DNA of 45,436 nucleotides from Actinomycetota bacterium (GCA_009380005.1 WHSQ01000017.1:1-45436); one strand, 5' to 3'; positions 34,688 through 43,324 are shown, counted from the first letter of the stretch. The notes: generated from the sequence alone by a model not told the origin. A program made the numbers and translations.

Positions 34688-36121
34688 CTAGGCGCGCACT
34701 ATCCGGACGAGATCCGTGGACCCGGCCCGGGGCGCCGGCCCTCCCGCCACGACGGCCACCAGATCACCCGGCCGGGCCATCCCTGCCGTCAGGGCCGCAT
34801 CGGCGGCGCGCTTCACGCCCTCGTCCCCCAGTCGCTCCTCGGGCAGGAACTCGAAGAGCGCAGGCGTGACCCCCCAGTACAGGGCAAGCGCTCCGACGGC
34901 ATCGGGCCGGTGAGCCAGCCCCAGGATCGGCATGCGTGGACGGAACGCCGACACCCGTTTCGCGGTGGCACCGGAGCGCGTGGGGCAAACGATGACCGCT
35001 ACGTTCAGATCCTCCGCGGCTTGCACGGCGGCTCGGGCGATGGCCCACGAGACCGGGTCGTGGATCGATTCGTCCATCGCCTGGGATGCCGCGCGATACG
35101 CCGTCTTCTGGGCATCCGCCGCGCCCACAATCCCGTCCATCGCTTTCACGGTCTCGACCGGGTGTTTACCCACCGCGGTCTCGCCCGACAGCATCACGGC
35201 GTCCGTGCCGTCGAGCACTGCGTTGGCGACGTCCGCGACCTCGGCCCGCGTCGGCAAGCGATTCTCCGTCATCGACTCGAGCATCTCCGTCGCCGTGATC
35301 ACCGGACGCCCGAGACGGTTGCACTGACTGATGATCCTCTTCTGGAGGAACGGCACGTCGCGAAGCGGCAACTGGACGCCCAGATCCCCGCGAGCGACCA
35401 TCACCGCGTCGGCGGTACTCACGATCTGATCAAGGTTCTGGATCGCGGACCGCGTCTCGATCTTGGCCACCAGTTGTAGGTTCGAGCGCCGAGATCTCAA
35501 GTGGGCTCGCACGCGTTCGATGTCTTCGGCGTCACGCACGAAGGAAAGACCCACGTAGTCGATCCCCATATCGCATGCAGCGTCGAGAGCCCGCTCGTCG
35601 ACGGAGGTGAAGGCCTCGATCTTGTTCTCCGAGTTCGGGAGGTGCATCCCCTTGCGGGACTTCAACACACCGCCGCGCTCCACCCGGGCGTGGACCATGC
35701 GGTTGTTCGCAACGTCCACGACCCGAACCGCGATCGCTCCATCCGATAAGAAGATCTCCTCGCCGGGCTCGACCAGAGAACCCAGGTCCTCCACCGTGGT
35801 GGAGAAACGTTCCGCAGTGCCCTCGACCTCGCCGGTCGTCATGGCCACGGTTGAGCCGTCGTGCAACTCCGCCTCGCCTCCCGCGATGGGGCCCGTGCGC
35901 ATCTTGGGGCCGGGGAGGTCCGCTGCCGTGCCGATCATCCGGCCGACCGCCCGGGCGGCGTCCCGCGCGTACCCCAATGCGACGCGGTGATCCTCGGGCG
36001 AACCGTGGGCGAAGTTGATGCGCACGACGTCGGTACCCGCGGCTATGAGGCCTCGCAGCCGATCCGCTCCCAGGCAGGACGGACCCAGCGTTGCAACGAT
36101 CTTCGTGCGCCGATGCTCCAC
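34688..36121 (-). CDS. pyk: Pyruvate kinase
   Basis: A 477-residue pyruvate kinase converting phosphoenolpyruvate and ADP to pyruvate and ATP. Recognised: RRTKIVATLGPSC, VVRINFAHGSPEDH (usual form NFSHG), DLPGPKMRTG, the catalytic-lysine region LQLVAKIET, VMVARGDLGVQLP and the signature ITATEMLESM. The C-terminal domain is complete. GTG 36121 has TAAACT six bases upstream. It is divergent from the coiled-coil gene with only 42 bases between starts. Confidence 0.95.
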   Translation of the reverse strand: MEHRRTKIVATLGPSCLGADRLRGLIAAGTDVVRINFAHGSPEDHRVALGYARDAARAVGRMIGTAADLPGPKMRTGPIAGGEAELHDGSTVAMTTGEVEGTAERFSTTVEDLGSLVEPGEEIFLSDGAIAVRVVDVANNRMVHARVERGGVLKSRKGMHLPNSENKIEAFTSVDERALDAACDMGIDYVGLSFVRDAEDIERVRAHLRSRRSNLQLVAKIETRSAIQNLDQIVSTADAVMVARGDLGVQLPLRDVPFLQKRIISQCNRLGRPVITATEMLESMTENRLPTRAEVADVANAVLDGTDAVMLSGETAVGKHPVETVKAMDGIVGAADAQKTAYRAASQAMDESIHDPVSWAIARAAVQAAEDLNVAVIVCPTRSGATAKRVSAFRPRMPILGLAHRPDAVGALALYWGVTPALFEFLPEERLGDEGVKRAADAALTAGMARPGDLVAVVAGGPAPRAGSTDLVRIVRA

Positions 36122-36127
36122 GGCTTC

Positions 36128-36133
36128 AGTTTA
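36128..36133 (-). promoter_or_regulatory. -10 box of leaderless pyk
   Basis: TAAACT on the minus strand, six bases before GTG 36121. The 42-base gap also holds the divergent box TACCAT, so both promoters must overlap upstream. Confidence 0.6.
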
Positions 36134-36150
36134 GGTCGTGCATCGCCGCC

Positions 36151-36156
36151 TACCAT
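36151..36156 (+). promoter_or_regulatory. -10 box of leaderless coiled-coil gene
   Basis: TACCAT seven bases before the ATG at 36164. Confidence 0.55.
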
Positions 36157-36163
36157 TGGTTAC

Positions 36164-36928
36164 ATGGATCCACCGGGACCGGACATCGACGCGCTGTTCG
36201 CCTCGCCACTGGAGGACTTCATCGCCGAGCGAGATCGGCTGGCCGGGCAACTCTCCGCTTCCGGCAGCAAGGACGCTGCTCGATCGGTCAAGTCGTTGCG
36301 CAAGCCCTCGGTCGTCGTCTGGGCCCTGAACCAGCTTGCGCGAAGTGAGCCGGACCGGCTGCAGGCTCTCTTCGAGACCGGCGAAAGCATGCGCCTGGCT
36401 CTCGAGCGAGGAGACCCCAGGGCAACGAGAGAGGCGCAGACCGATCGCCGATCGCACCTGAAGCAGCTCGGTGGCGCGGCGGGGCGGATCCTGGGAGCGG
36501 CCGGACACGCGACGTCATCGGGTCACGTCGATAAGGTTCGGAGCATCCTGTTGCAGGCGACCACCGACCAAGACATGGCGCGATCGATCTCGGAGGGACG
36601 CCTGACCGTGGAACCGACCCCCGGAGCCCTGCCCGACGTCTTCGACAGCGTCCCTCCTCCCTCCGGAGACGGAGGCGACGAACGCGCGGAGGACGAACGG
36701 GCCTCCCGCAGGCGCGCGCGCAGGGAGCAACGGGTCGAGGCCTTACGAAGCGGTGCCGAGTCGGCCTCGCAAGAAGCCGCACGCCTGGCGCGGGAGGCCG
36801 AGTCGGCACGGCTTGCAGCCGATGCCGCGGAAGACGTGGCGACCGCGGCTCAACGGGCTGCGGATCGAGCGCTGCGTCACCTCGAGGACGCCGAGAGGGA
36901 GCTCCGGGACCAGGATCGGCCCTCGTAG
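36164..36928 (+). CDS. Uncharacterised coiled-coil protein upstream of MoxR-VWA genes
   Basis: A 254-residue protein of unknown function. The N-terminal part (about 1-140) contains PLEDFIAERDRLAGQL and the striking VKSLRKPSVVVWALNQLARSEPDRLQALFETGESMRLAL, a pattern I associate with conserved hypothetical actinobacterial proteins. A Pro/Gly-rich linker is followed by a long Ala/Arg/Glu coiled coil (about 175-254). It directly precedes moxR with 12 bases between, so a partner role in that system is possible. Confidence 0.75.
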   Translation: MDPPGPDIDALFASPLEDFIAERDRLAGQLSASGSKDAARSVKSLRKPSVVVWALNQLARSEPDRLQALFETGESMRLALERGDPRATREAQTDRRSHLKQLGGAAGRILGAAGHATSSGHVDKVRSILLQATTDQDMARSISEGRLTVEPTPGALPDVFDSVPPPSGDGGDERAEDERASRRRARREQRVEALRSGAESASQEAARLAREAESARLAADAAEDVATAAQRAADRALRHLEDAERELRDQDRPS

Positions 36929-36931
36929 GAT
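36926..36931 (+). promoter_or_regulatory. Possible -10 box of moxR gene
   Basis: TAGGAT overlaps the stop codon of the coiled-coil gene and lies nine bases before the ATG at 36941. The spacing is slightly long for the leaderless pattern. Confidence 0.4.
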
Positions 36932-36940
36932 GGGCGTCCG

Positions 36941-37831
36941 ATGCCGATGCCTCCGATCGAGCCGCGGTTCGACTCCATCGAACAGGTCACCGAGCGGCTC
37001 AGGTCTGCCGGGTATCTGACCGACCGCTCGATCGCGACCGTCGTCTACGTCGCCGACCATCTCGGCAAACCCTTACTCGTAGAGGGTCCCGCCGGCGTGG
37101 GCAAGACGGAACTCGCAAAGACCCTGGCGGCGGCGTTGGGGTTCGAGCTCATAAGGCTCCAGTGCTACGAGGGCGTCGACGAGACGAAGACGCTCTACGA
37201 GTGGAACTACAAGAAGCAGCTCCTGAGGATCCAGGCCTCGGAAGGGCGGTCGTCGTGGGACGAGCTATCCGACGACATCTTCAGCGAGCCGTTCCTTCTC
37301 GAACGTCCGGTACTGAAGGCGATCCGCTCGGTACGGCCGACGGTCCTGCTGATCGACGAGGTCGACAAGTTGGATCTCGAAGCCGAGGCGCTGCTGCTGG
37401 AGGTCCTCTCCGATTGGCAGGTCACCATCCCGGAGATGGGGACCGTTTCCGCAGCGCGCATGCCGTTCGTCGTGCTGACATCCAACAACTCGCGCGAGCT
37501 ATCCGAGGCGCTCAAGCGGCGATGCCTGTACCTCTATCTCGACTACCCGGACGCCGAGCGTGAGCGTGCGATCGTCCTCGAGCGCGTCCCGGGCATCGAA
37601 CGCGGGCTCGCCGAGAGGATCGTCGAGATCGTACGCAGCATCCGGGGCATCGAGTTGAAGAAGGCTCCGTCGATCGCGGAGACGCTGGACTGGGCTCGCA
37701 CGCTCGTGCACCTGCAGGTCCGCGATCTGGATCCCGAAACCATCTCCGCGACCCTGTCCGTGCTCGTGAAGTTCCAAACCGACCTGGATCGGGCGGCCGA
37801 CCACCTGAAGCTCAGCGGCACGCGACCGTGA
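36941..37831 (+). CDS. MoxR-family AAA+ ATPase
   Basis: A 296-residue AAA+ ATPase. Walker A is LVEGPAGVGKTELAK (about 46-60), Walker B VLLIDEVDKLD, sensor 1 LTSNNSRELSEALKRRC. The text LQCYEGVDETKTLYEWNYKKQLL is typical of the MoxR subgroup found with CoxE-type VWA proteins. Such pairs act as chaperones for metal-cofactor insertion or complex assembly. Its stop overlaps the VWA gene by four bases. Confidence 0.92.
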   Translation: MPMPPIEPRFDSIEQVTERLRSAGYLTDRSIATVVYVADHLGKPLLVEGPAGVGKTELAKTLAAALGFELIRLQCYEGVDETKTLYEWNYKKQLLRIQASEGRSSWDELSDDIFSEPFLLERPVLKAIRSVRPTVLLIDEVDKLDLEAEALLLEVLSDWQVTIPEMGTVSAARMPFVVLTSNNSRELSEALKRRCLYLYLDYPDAERERAIVLERVPGIERGLAERIVEIVRSIRGIELKKAPSIAETLDWARTLVHLQVRDLDPETISATLSVLVKFQTDLDRAADHLKLSGTRP

Positions 37832-39168
37832 TCGGGCAGGTCCTCACGTTCACGGCGGCGTTGAGGCGGGCGGGCGTCCCGGTAGGCACCAGCGAGAACC
37901 TCGACGCGCTTAGATCCCTGGAGCACGTGGACCTGCAGGAGCGGGAAACGTTCAGGGCCGCCCTCGCCGCCACGATGATCAAGTCGGACGCACACAGGCC
38001 GACCTTCGACGTCTTGTTCGACCTCTACTTCGCTCCCCTCGCATCCGCCGACGAGGCGGAACAGGAACGGTCGGAGCCTTCCGCGGACGACGCGGAGCGG
38101 TTCCTCGGCGAACTCTTCGGGGCGATGGCCGGTGGCGACGGACGCGCCGTGGACGAGCTGGCGCGCCGAGCCATCGGAACGTTCGGCCGCGTCGAGAACA
38201 GCCCTTCGGGCAGCATGTATTTCCAGTACCCGGTGCTTCGCGCCCTCGACCTCGACGCCCTATTGAGCCGTGTGGACGAAGAGACCGATGGTCGCTCGGT
38301 CGAACGTCAACTGAAGCGCGATCGGATCGTCGAGGCGATCGGACGCTTCCGGGCCGGAGTGGCGCGCGAGGTGGGCCGTCGCGTGGCGGACCGGAAGGGC
38401 CCGGATCACGTCGCACGTCATACCGTGCGGGCCCTGCCCCAGGACGTCGACCTATTGACAGCCATGTCGGCGGACATCTCCGAGCTCCGGCGGGCAGTGA
38501 GGCCGCTGGCGCGGAAGCTCGCGGCGCGGGTAGCGATGAAGCGCAAGCGGGCGCATGGGGGCCGGCTAGATGTTCGCCGTACCGTCAGACACTCGCTCTC
38601 GACGGGTGGCGTCTTGATGGATGTGCACTTGCGCAAACGCGTTCCCCATCGTCCCGAGCTTTTCATCCTGTGCGACGTCAGCGATTCCGTCGCGCGCTTC
38701 GCTCGGTTCTCGCTGATGCTGGTGCATGCGCTTTCGGCGCAATTCACGAAGGTTCGTTCCTTCGTGTTCGTGGACACGATCGACGAGGTGACCCGGCTCT
38801 TCGATCACGAGGACTTCATGACCGCGGTGGACCGCATCAACGACGAAGCCGACGTCGTGTGGCTGGACCGCCACTCCGATTACGGCGTCTCCCTGGAGCG
38901 CTTCCTGGAACGGTATGGACGCGAGATAACCCCCAGGTCGACGATCCTGATACTGGGCGATGCGCGCAACAACAACCGCATCTCGAACGCATGGGTCGTT
39001 AAGGAGCTGCGCTCACGGGCTCGCAAGGTCTACTGGTTGAACCCCGAGGCGAGGTCCTTCTGGGACACCGGCGACTCGATCGCCTCCGAATACGCTCGCT
39101 ACACGGACGCGATGGTCGAGGTGCGCAGCGTGAAACAACTCGAGAGGTTCATCGAGCGCATCCTCTGA
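37828..39168 (+). CDS. CoxE-like VWA-domain protein
   Basis: A 446-residue protein of the VWA CoxE family. The N-terminal 230 residues are helical (LTFTAALRRAGVPVGTSENLDAL), and the C-terminal VWA domain has a MIDAS motif DVSDSVARF followed by FVFVDTIDEVT and ILILGDARNN. GTG 37828 overlaps moxR as GTGA. MoxR-VWA pairs assemble or activate metalloenzymes such as CO dehydrogenase or RuBisCO; no such client lies in the window, so the target is unknown. Confidence 0.9.
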   Translation: MIGQVLTFTAALRRAGVPVGTSENLDALRSLEHVDLQERETFRAALAATMIKSDAHRPTFDVLFDLYFAPLASADEAEQERSEPSADDAERFLGELFGAMAGGDGRAVDELARRAIGTFGRVENSPSGSMYFQYPVLRALDLDALLSRVDEETDGRSVERQLKRDRIVEAIGRFRAGVAREVGRRVADRKGPDHVARHTVRALPQDVDLLTAMSADISELRRAVRPLARKLAARVAMKRKRAHGGRLDVRRTVRHSLSTGGVLMDVHLRKRVPHRPELFILCDVSDSVARFARFSLMLVHALSAQFTKVRSFVFVDTIDEVTRLFDHEDFMTAVDRINDEADVVWLDRHSDYGVSLERFLERYGREITPRSTILILGDARNNNRISNAWVVKELRSRARKVYWLNPEARSFWDTGDSIASEYARYTDAMVEVRSVKQLERFIERIL

Positions 39169-39171
39169 GCG

Positions 39172-39786
39172 TCAGGCCAGGAGGTACGTGAGTCCGAGCC
39201 CACCGCTGTACACGGCCGACGCGAGAGACAGGGCCAAGAAGACGCGCGACCCCTTCGCGAGAGCGAAACCCGTCCCCGCCAGCAGCGCGATGACCGTGTT
39301 CGTCAGGAACAGCCCGCCCACGAAGGTGAGGACGACCCCCAGGCCCCCGGTGGCGCTCGCCGCTACCAACAGGATCATCTGGGTTGGGGTCTCGGCTCCG
39401 ATCCCGTGGATCAAGCCAACGACGGTCGCGTCCGTGGGCCCCAGATCGGTGGTTCGGGGCCGCCCTCGGCGAACCACGTTCATGACGATGGAGCCGCGCG
39501 TCACGGCCCGGCCCTGCGTCAGGTTGTAGACAACCACGATCGCCAGGATCACCAGCGTGGTTCCGATGACGCGGCCGAACATCGTGTCCACCCCGGGGGG
39601 AACGAGGGCCCCGAAACTCGTCGCCAGCAGGCCGAGAGCCAGGAGCATCAGGGCGTGGCCGCCCGCGTAGATGGTGGACAGTCGGAGGGCCCGCATGCCG
39701 CCCCCGGAAGCGGCCGCGATGTCTGAAATGGCTGCCACGTGGTCCGGGTCGGCTCCGTGCCGGAGGCCGAGCAGAAATCCCATCAT
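39172..39786 (-). CDS. NiCoT/UreH-like nickel-cobalt permease
   Basis: A 204-residue membrane protein with about six helices. The helix-2 signature GLRHGADPDHVAAISDI matches the HX4DH metal motif of NiCoT and UreH/RcnA-like transporters. Further polar pieces are YAGGHALMLL and IHGIGAETPTQMIL. The direction and metal are uncertain. ATG 39786 (or 39783) has TAGCAT eight bases upstream. Nickel handling could relate to the adjacent MoxR-VWA genes, which end four bases from its stop on the opposite strand, but this is speculative. Confidence 0.8.
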   Translation of the reverse strand: MMGFLLGLRHGADPDHVAAISDIAAASGGGMRALRLSTIYAGGHALMLLALGLLATSFGALVPPGVDTMFGRVIGTTLVILAIVVVYNLTQGRAVTRGSIVMNVVRRGRPRTTDLGPTDATVVGLIHGIGAETPTQMILLVAASATGGLGVVLTFVGGLFLTNTVIALLAGTGFALAKGSRVFLALSLASAVYSGGLGLTYLLA

Positions 39787-39794
39787 CGCCCCCG

Positions 39795-39800
39795 ATGCTA
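39795..39800 (-). promoter_or_regulatory. -10 box of leaderless NiCoT-like gene
   Basis: TAGCAT on the minus strand, eight bases before the ATG at 39786. Confidence 0.55.
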
Positions 39801-39954
39801 GCGGACGAGCCCGGCCGGCAGCCGTTCCTGGAGTTGATCCGACCGGCCCCCGGGTTCCCGAAGGTCCCTGCGGCCTCTCCGAAAACGGATCCGGGGAACC
39901 ATCGGCGCCCGCCGGTGGTTGACTGAGATGTAAGACGATCGACAGGGAGGAACC

Positions 39955-40443
39955 ATGGCAAAGGCAACGTTCGGCGCCGGCTGCTTCTGGGGTGTTGAAG
40001 CGGAGTTCCGCCGGCTCGAGGGAGTCACCGCTACCGCAGCGGGCTACGCGGGAGGTGGACTCGACAACCCGACCTACGAGCAAGTGTGCTCCAACACCAC
40101 CGGCCACGCCGAGGTGGTCGAGGTCGACTTCGACCCCGAGGTGATCTCCTACGACGAGCTCGTTGACCTCTTCTGGCGCCTGCACGACCCGACCCAGGTC
40201 AACCGGCAGGGCCCAGACATCGGAACGCAGTACCGCTCCGTGATCTTCACGCACGACGACGAGCAGGCCGCGACGGCAGCCGCTTCCAAGGAGCGTGCTC
40301 AGCAACGCTTCTCGAAGCCGATCGCGACCCAGATCGTTCCGGCCACCGCTTTCTGGCGCGCCGAGGAGTACCACCAGCGCTACCTGGAGAAGAAGGGACT
40401 GGCGAGCTGCACGGTTCAGTTGCAGCGGACGACCGCTTCTTAG
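39955..40443 (+). CDS. msrA: Peptide methionine sulfoxide reductase A
   Basis: A 162-residue MsrA that reduces methionine-S-sulfoxide. The active site is C10 in [12 protein letters not shown]; the motifs [21 protein letters not shown] and the C-terminal [10 protein letters not shown] are all present. A GGAGG ribosome site precedes ATG 39955. A small unknown gene follows 11 bases later. Confidence 0.95.
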   Translation: MAKATFGAGCFWGVEAEFRRLEGVTATAAGYAGGGLDNPTYEQVCSNTTGHAEVVEVDFDPEVISYDELVDLFWRLHDPTQVNRQGPDIGTQYRSVIFTHDDEQAATAAASKERAQQRFSKPIATQIVPATAFWRAEEYHQRYLEKKGLASCTVQLQRTTAS

Positions 40444-40454
40444 GGGGTGGCGCG

Positions 40455-40646
40455 GTGTCCGACCGGGACCGACTGCGCGAAGAGTTGGATTGGTGGTTCG
40501 TCGAGATCGGGGTGACCGAGTCGGGCGGCGAGAAGGAACGGGCCGCCCTCGAGGCCGGCTTCCGCATGCTCGAGGTCGGCCACCCGTACGAGGAAGCGCT
40601 CGAAGCATCGAAGCGCCGCTGGCAGGTCGAAGAAGGAACGAGCTAG
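40455..40646 (+). CDS. Small uncharacterised acidic protein
   Basis: A 63-residue, Glu-rich, helical protein (ELDWWFVEIGVTESGGEKERAALEAGFRMLEVGHPYEEALEASKRRW). I recognise no family. It starts at GTG 40455, 11 bases after msrA, with a G-rich stretch upstream; co-transcription with msrA is likely. Confidence 0.55.
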   Translation: MSDRDRLREELDWWFVEIGVTESGGEKERAALEAGFRMLEVGHPYEEALEASKRRWQVEEGTS

Positions 40647-40731
40647 CCGCGCCCCCCGACGCCGAGAGGCGCCCGTCGTCGATGTCCGGAAACCGCCAGA
40701 CAGGGGTCGTGACCTGGGATAGAACGTCCCC

Positions 40732-42204
40732 ATGGACCTCGAACACGATCGTTGCTACCGGGCCGTGCGGAGCCGCGATCGACGCTTCGATGGGCGTTTC
40801 TTCACCGCCGTCACGACGACCGGCATCTTCTGCCGACCGGTCTGCCCGGCCCGTACTCCCCGGCGCGAGAACGTCACCTTCTTCCGCACGGCGGCCGCAG
40901 CCGAAGGGGCCGGATTCAGGCCTTGCCGCCGCTGCCGGCCGGAGGCGGCTCCGGGAAGCGCAGCCTGGGACGAGCCGTCGGCGTTGGTTGGGAGGGCGCT
41001 CCGGCTCATCGATGACGGCGCCCTCGACGAGTCGAACGGCGAGGGTCTCGCCGGCAGGCTCGGGATCAGCGAGCGGCAGCTGCGCCGGCTCTTCGGTGCC
41101 CAGCTCGGCACGACACCTAGTGCGATAGCGCGCTCTCGCCGCGGCCACCTGGCGCGCCGGCTCTTGGACGACACGGACCTGCCCATATCGACCATCGCGT
41201 TCGCTTCCGGTTTCCGGAGCTTGCGGCAGTTCAACGAAGTGATGCGCGCGATCTTCAAGTGCACACCATCCGAGCTGCGAGGCAGGGAAACGCCCGTTTC
41301 CCCCACCGCCCCCGTACGACTTCGGCTGTCCTTTCGACCACCGTTCGACTGGGGCGCCCTGGGGGATTTCCTCGGCGAGCGAGCGATCCCCGGCGTCGAA
41401 TCGTGGGACGGGGATCGCTACCAGCGAGCGGTAGATCTCGGTGAGACGACGGGTGTGATCGACGTTGAGCACGATGGGGCTCGTTCCGAGCTCATCGCGC
41501 TGCTACGGTCCGAACAGCTTCCTCCCCTTCTCTCGGTGTCGTCTCGACTGCGCGCCATGTTCGATCTCGACAGCGATCCCGCCGCCGTCCTACAGGTGTT
41601 GAGCGACGACGAGGGACTCCGCCGGCTGGTGGAACGGCGCCCCGGCTTACGTGTTCCGGGGGTCTGGGACCCCTTCGAGGCGGTCGTCCGCGCGATCATC
41701 GGACAACAGATAAGCGTCGACGCCGCTCGCTCGGTGGTGACGCGGGTTGCACATTCATATGGCCGCCCCCTGAGGGGTTTCGAGAACGTCGGGCCCTCGC
41801 GCACGTTCCCGGGCGCTGAGCAGCTGGCCTCCGCGCCACTGGAGGATGCCGGCGCGACCGCCCGCGGCGCCGACGCCATACGTACCCTGGCGAAGATGCA
41901 TCTGGACGGCGAGCTCGTCCAGGCATCGGCACGGGGCGCCGACCATCTGACGGATGTCCTCGCCGGCGTGAGGGGAGTGGGTCCCTGGACCGCCGCCTAT
42001 ATCGGCCTGCGCGGGTTCGGAGAACCCGACGCCTTCCCCGCGGCGGACCTCGGACTCCGGAAGGGCGCCGCTCGGTTGTTCGGCGAGATCCCCTCGGCCG
42101 GTGAGCTGGGGCGACGAGCCGAGCGATGGCGACCATGGCGTTCCTATGCAGCGTTACAGCTCTGGACCGGTCCGAACCAGGAGAAGGAGGAATCATGGAG
42201 TTGA
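40732..42204 (+). CDS. Ada-AlkA fusion: methylphosphotriester sensor and 3-methyladenine DNA glycosylase
   Basis: A 490-residue protein. Residues 1-75 are the Ada zinc domain with C34, C38, C65 and C68 (TTGIFCRPVCPAR, FRPCRRC). Residues about 85-180 are an AraC-type HTH (LGISERQLRRLFGAQLGTTPSAIARSRRGHLARRLL). Residues about 195-485 are an AlkA glycosylase with VVRAIIGQQISVDAA, the hairpin GVGPWTAAYIGLRGFG and catalytic Asp in AFPAADLGLRKG. It both senses and repairs alkylation damage. TAGAAC six bases before the ATG suggests leaderless translation. It overlaps ogt by ten bases. Confidence 0.93.
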   Translation: MDLEHDRCYRAVRSRDRRFDGRFFTAVTTTGIFCRPVCPARTPRRENVTFFRTAAAAEGAGFRPCRRCRPEAAPGSAAWDEPSALVGRALRLIDDGALDESNGEGLAGRLGISERQLRRLFGAQLGTTPSAIARSRRGHLARRLLDDTDLPISTIAFASGFRSLRQFNEVMRAIFKCTPSELRGRETPVSPTAPVRLRLSFRPPFDWGALGDFLGERAIPGVESWDGDRYQRAVDLGETTGVIDVEHDGARSELIALLRSEQLPPLLSVSSRLRAMFDLDSDPAAVLQVLSDDEGLRRLVERRPGLRVPGVWDPFEAVVRAIIGQQISVDAARSVVTRVAHSYGRPLRGFENVGPSRTFPGAEQLASAPLEDAGATARGADAIRTLAKMHLDGELVQASARGADHLTDVLAGVRGVGPWTAAYIGLRGFGEPDAFPAADLGLRKGAARLFGEIPSAGELGRRAERWRPWRSYAALQLWTGPNQEKEESWS

Positions 42205-42692
42205 TCTACGAAGATGTCGAAACCCCCCTCGGCACCTTTCGCGTCGCGGAACGCGAGGGCCGCCTCTGCGCGGCGGCTTTCGGGGATCGTTGGGACCGAG
42301 TGGCGCCCCGCGTCGAGTCCAGGTTCGGCGCGATCGGATGGGTCGAAGGCAGGACTCGGGCGGCGGAGGCCGTACGACGGTACTTCGGGGGAGAGATCGA
42401 GGCCATCGACGCCGTCGACGTCGATGCCGCCGGATCCACCTTCCAAGCTTCGGTCTGGTCGCAGCTCCGCCGCATCCAGGCCGGATCGACGATGTCGTAT
42501 TCCGAGCTCGCCGACGCGGTCGGCGCCCCCGGCGCCGCGCGCGCCGTAGGGACGGCCAACGGGGCGAACCCGGTATGCCTGGTCGTTCCCTGTCATCGGG
42601 TGGTCCGTGCCGACGGCGCCATCGGCGGCTACGGCGGCGGGGTTCGCCGCAAGGAGTGGTTGCTCGATCACGAATCGCACATCCCCGCATAG
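42195..42692 (+). CDS. ogt: Methylated-DNA-protein cysteine methyltransferase
   Basis: A 165-residue O6-alkylguanine-DNA alkyltransferase with acceptor C133 in VCLVVPCHRVVRADGAIGGYGGG. The DNA-binding helix region FQASVWSQLRRIQAGSTMSYSELADAVGAPGAARAVGTANGANP is typical. AAGGAGG precedes ATG 42195, and its start overlaps the ada-alkA end by ten bases, so both should respond together to alkylation. Confidence 0.95.
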   Translation: MELIYEDVETPLGTFRVAEREGRLCAAAFGDRWDRVAPRVESRFGAIGWVEGRTRAAEAVRRYFGGEIEAIDAVDVDAAGSTFQASVWSQLRRIQAGSTMSYSELADAVGAPGAARAVGTANGANPVCLVVPCHRVVRADGAIGGYGGGVRRKEWLLDHESHIPA

Positions 42693-42825
42693 CGCGACCG
42701 CTGCGATCCGACGGGTCAGTTGCCATCTTCATCGGGAAGGAAATCTTTGTCTATTGGTTGGAGCTGCGATTGAAGCTCCGATCGAGGAGGCTGCTCGCCG
42801 GTTATTCAAAGCAACCGGTAGTTCC

Positions 42826-43095
42826 TTACCTACCGCCAACGCTGATGAAGTTGACGCACTCGTCTAGCCCAAAGGAACGAGCAAGGCGATCCGGCGCGCC
42901 GGCCGCCTTCTGCTTTCTTCGCAAGCCGCTCTCGTATAGCTGCCGGTCCTGTTGAACAAGACCTCGACGGATATCCGTCATGGCGTCGGCGCTCTTCTCA
43001 TACAACCTCACCATCCTGTCGACGTCGGCATCGCCAACTTCCGGAGAGACGGCTCCCCTGATGCCGGCAGCCAGTTGAGTAGCCAGCGCCTTCAT
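42826..43095 (-). CDS. Doubtful 89-residue hypothetical protein
   Basis: The frame MKALATQLAAGIRGAVSPEVGD...RMVRLYEKSADAMTDIRRGLVQQDRQ has a balanced, helical, soluble-looking composition and unremarkable codons. There is no clear ribosome site, and no family is recognised. It may be a remnant of an accessory gene. Confidence 0.35.
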   Translation of the reverse strand: MKALATQLAAGIRGAVSPEVGDADVDRMVRLYEKSADAMTDIRRGLVQQDRQLYESGLRRKQKAAGAPDRLARSFGLDECVNFISVGGR

Positions 43096-43284
43096 GAAAC
43101 AAAGGCCTGCTGACGCGATAAGGATGAAGTAACTGCGAAACCCTCGCGGACAGAATGCCGGTGGGTTGCCTGGCGGCGTCGATCAGCTCTCACCGTTGCG
43201 GAGCACCTGAGCGCATCGATAAAGGGAGTATTCGTTCCCGGCCCGCCATGTCCTGCCTTTTTGGACGCCAGAACGCCCGGAAGG

Positions 43285-43315
43285 TAACGCTTTACGTTAT
43301 TAACGTAGGGCGTTA
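43285..43315. promoter_or_regulatory. higBA operator-promoter (nested 31-bp palindrome)
   Basis: TACGTTA-T-TAACGTA (43293-43307) is a perfect inverted repeat, enclosed by TAACGC (43285-43290) and GCGTTA (43310-43315), also perfectly inverted around the same centre. It covers a -35-like TTTACG (43291-43296) and reaches the -10 box TATGCT (43314-43319), 17 bases apart, with the start codon five bases further. This is the expected site for HigA autorepression. Confidence 0.7.
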
Positions 43316-43324
43316 TGCTAAGGC

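Larger units (their letters stand above)
42693..43324. other. Gene-poor accessory stretch between ogt and higBA
   Basis: No recognisable gene fills these 632 bases. Base composition looks less GC-rich than the flanks. One doubtful minus-strand frame (42826-43095) is listed separately, and the right end holds the higBA operator. No transposase, tRNA or repeat array is seen. Confidence 0.5.

Noticed and set aside
42735-42867. Short plus-strand frame ending ARRLFKATGSSLPTANADEVDALV, reminiscent of VapB antitoxins
   Set aside because: No convincing start codon, no partner toxin, and it overlaps the minus-strand frame; similarity is too weak.
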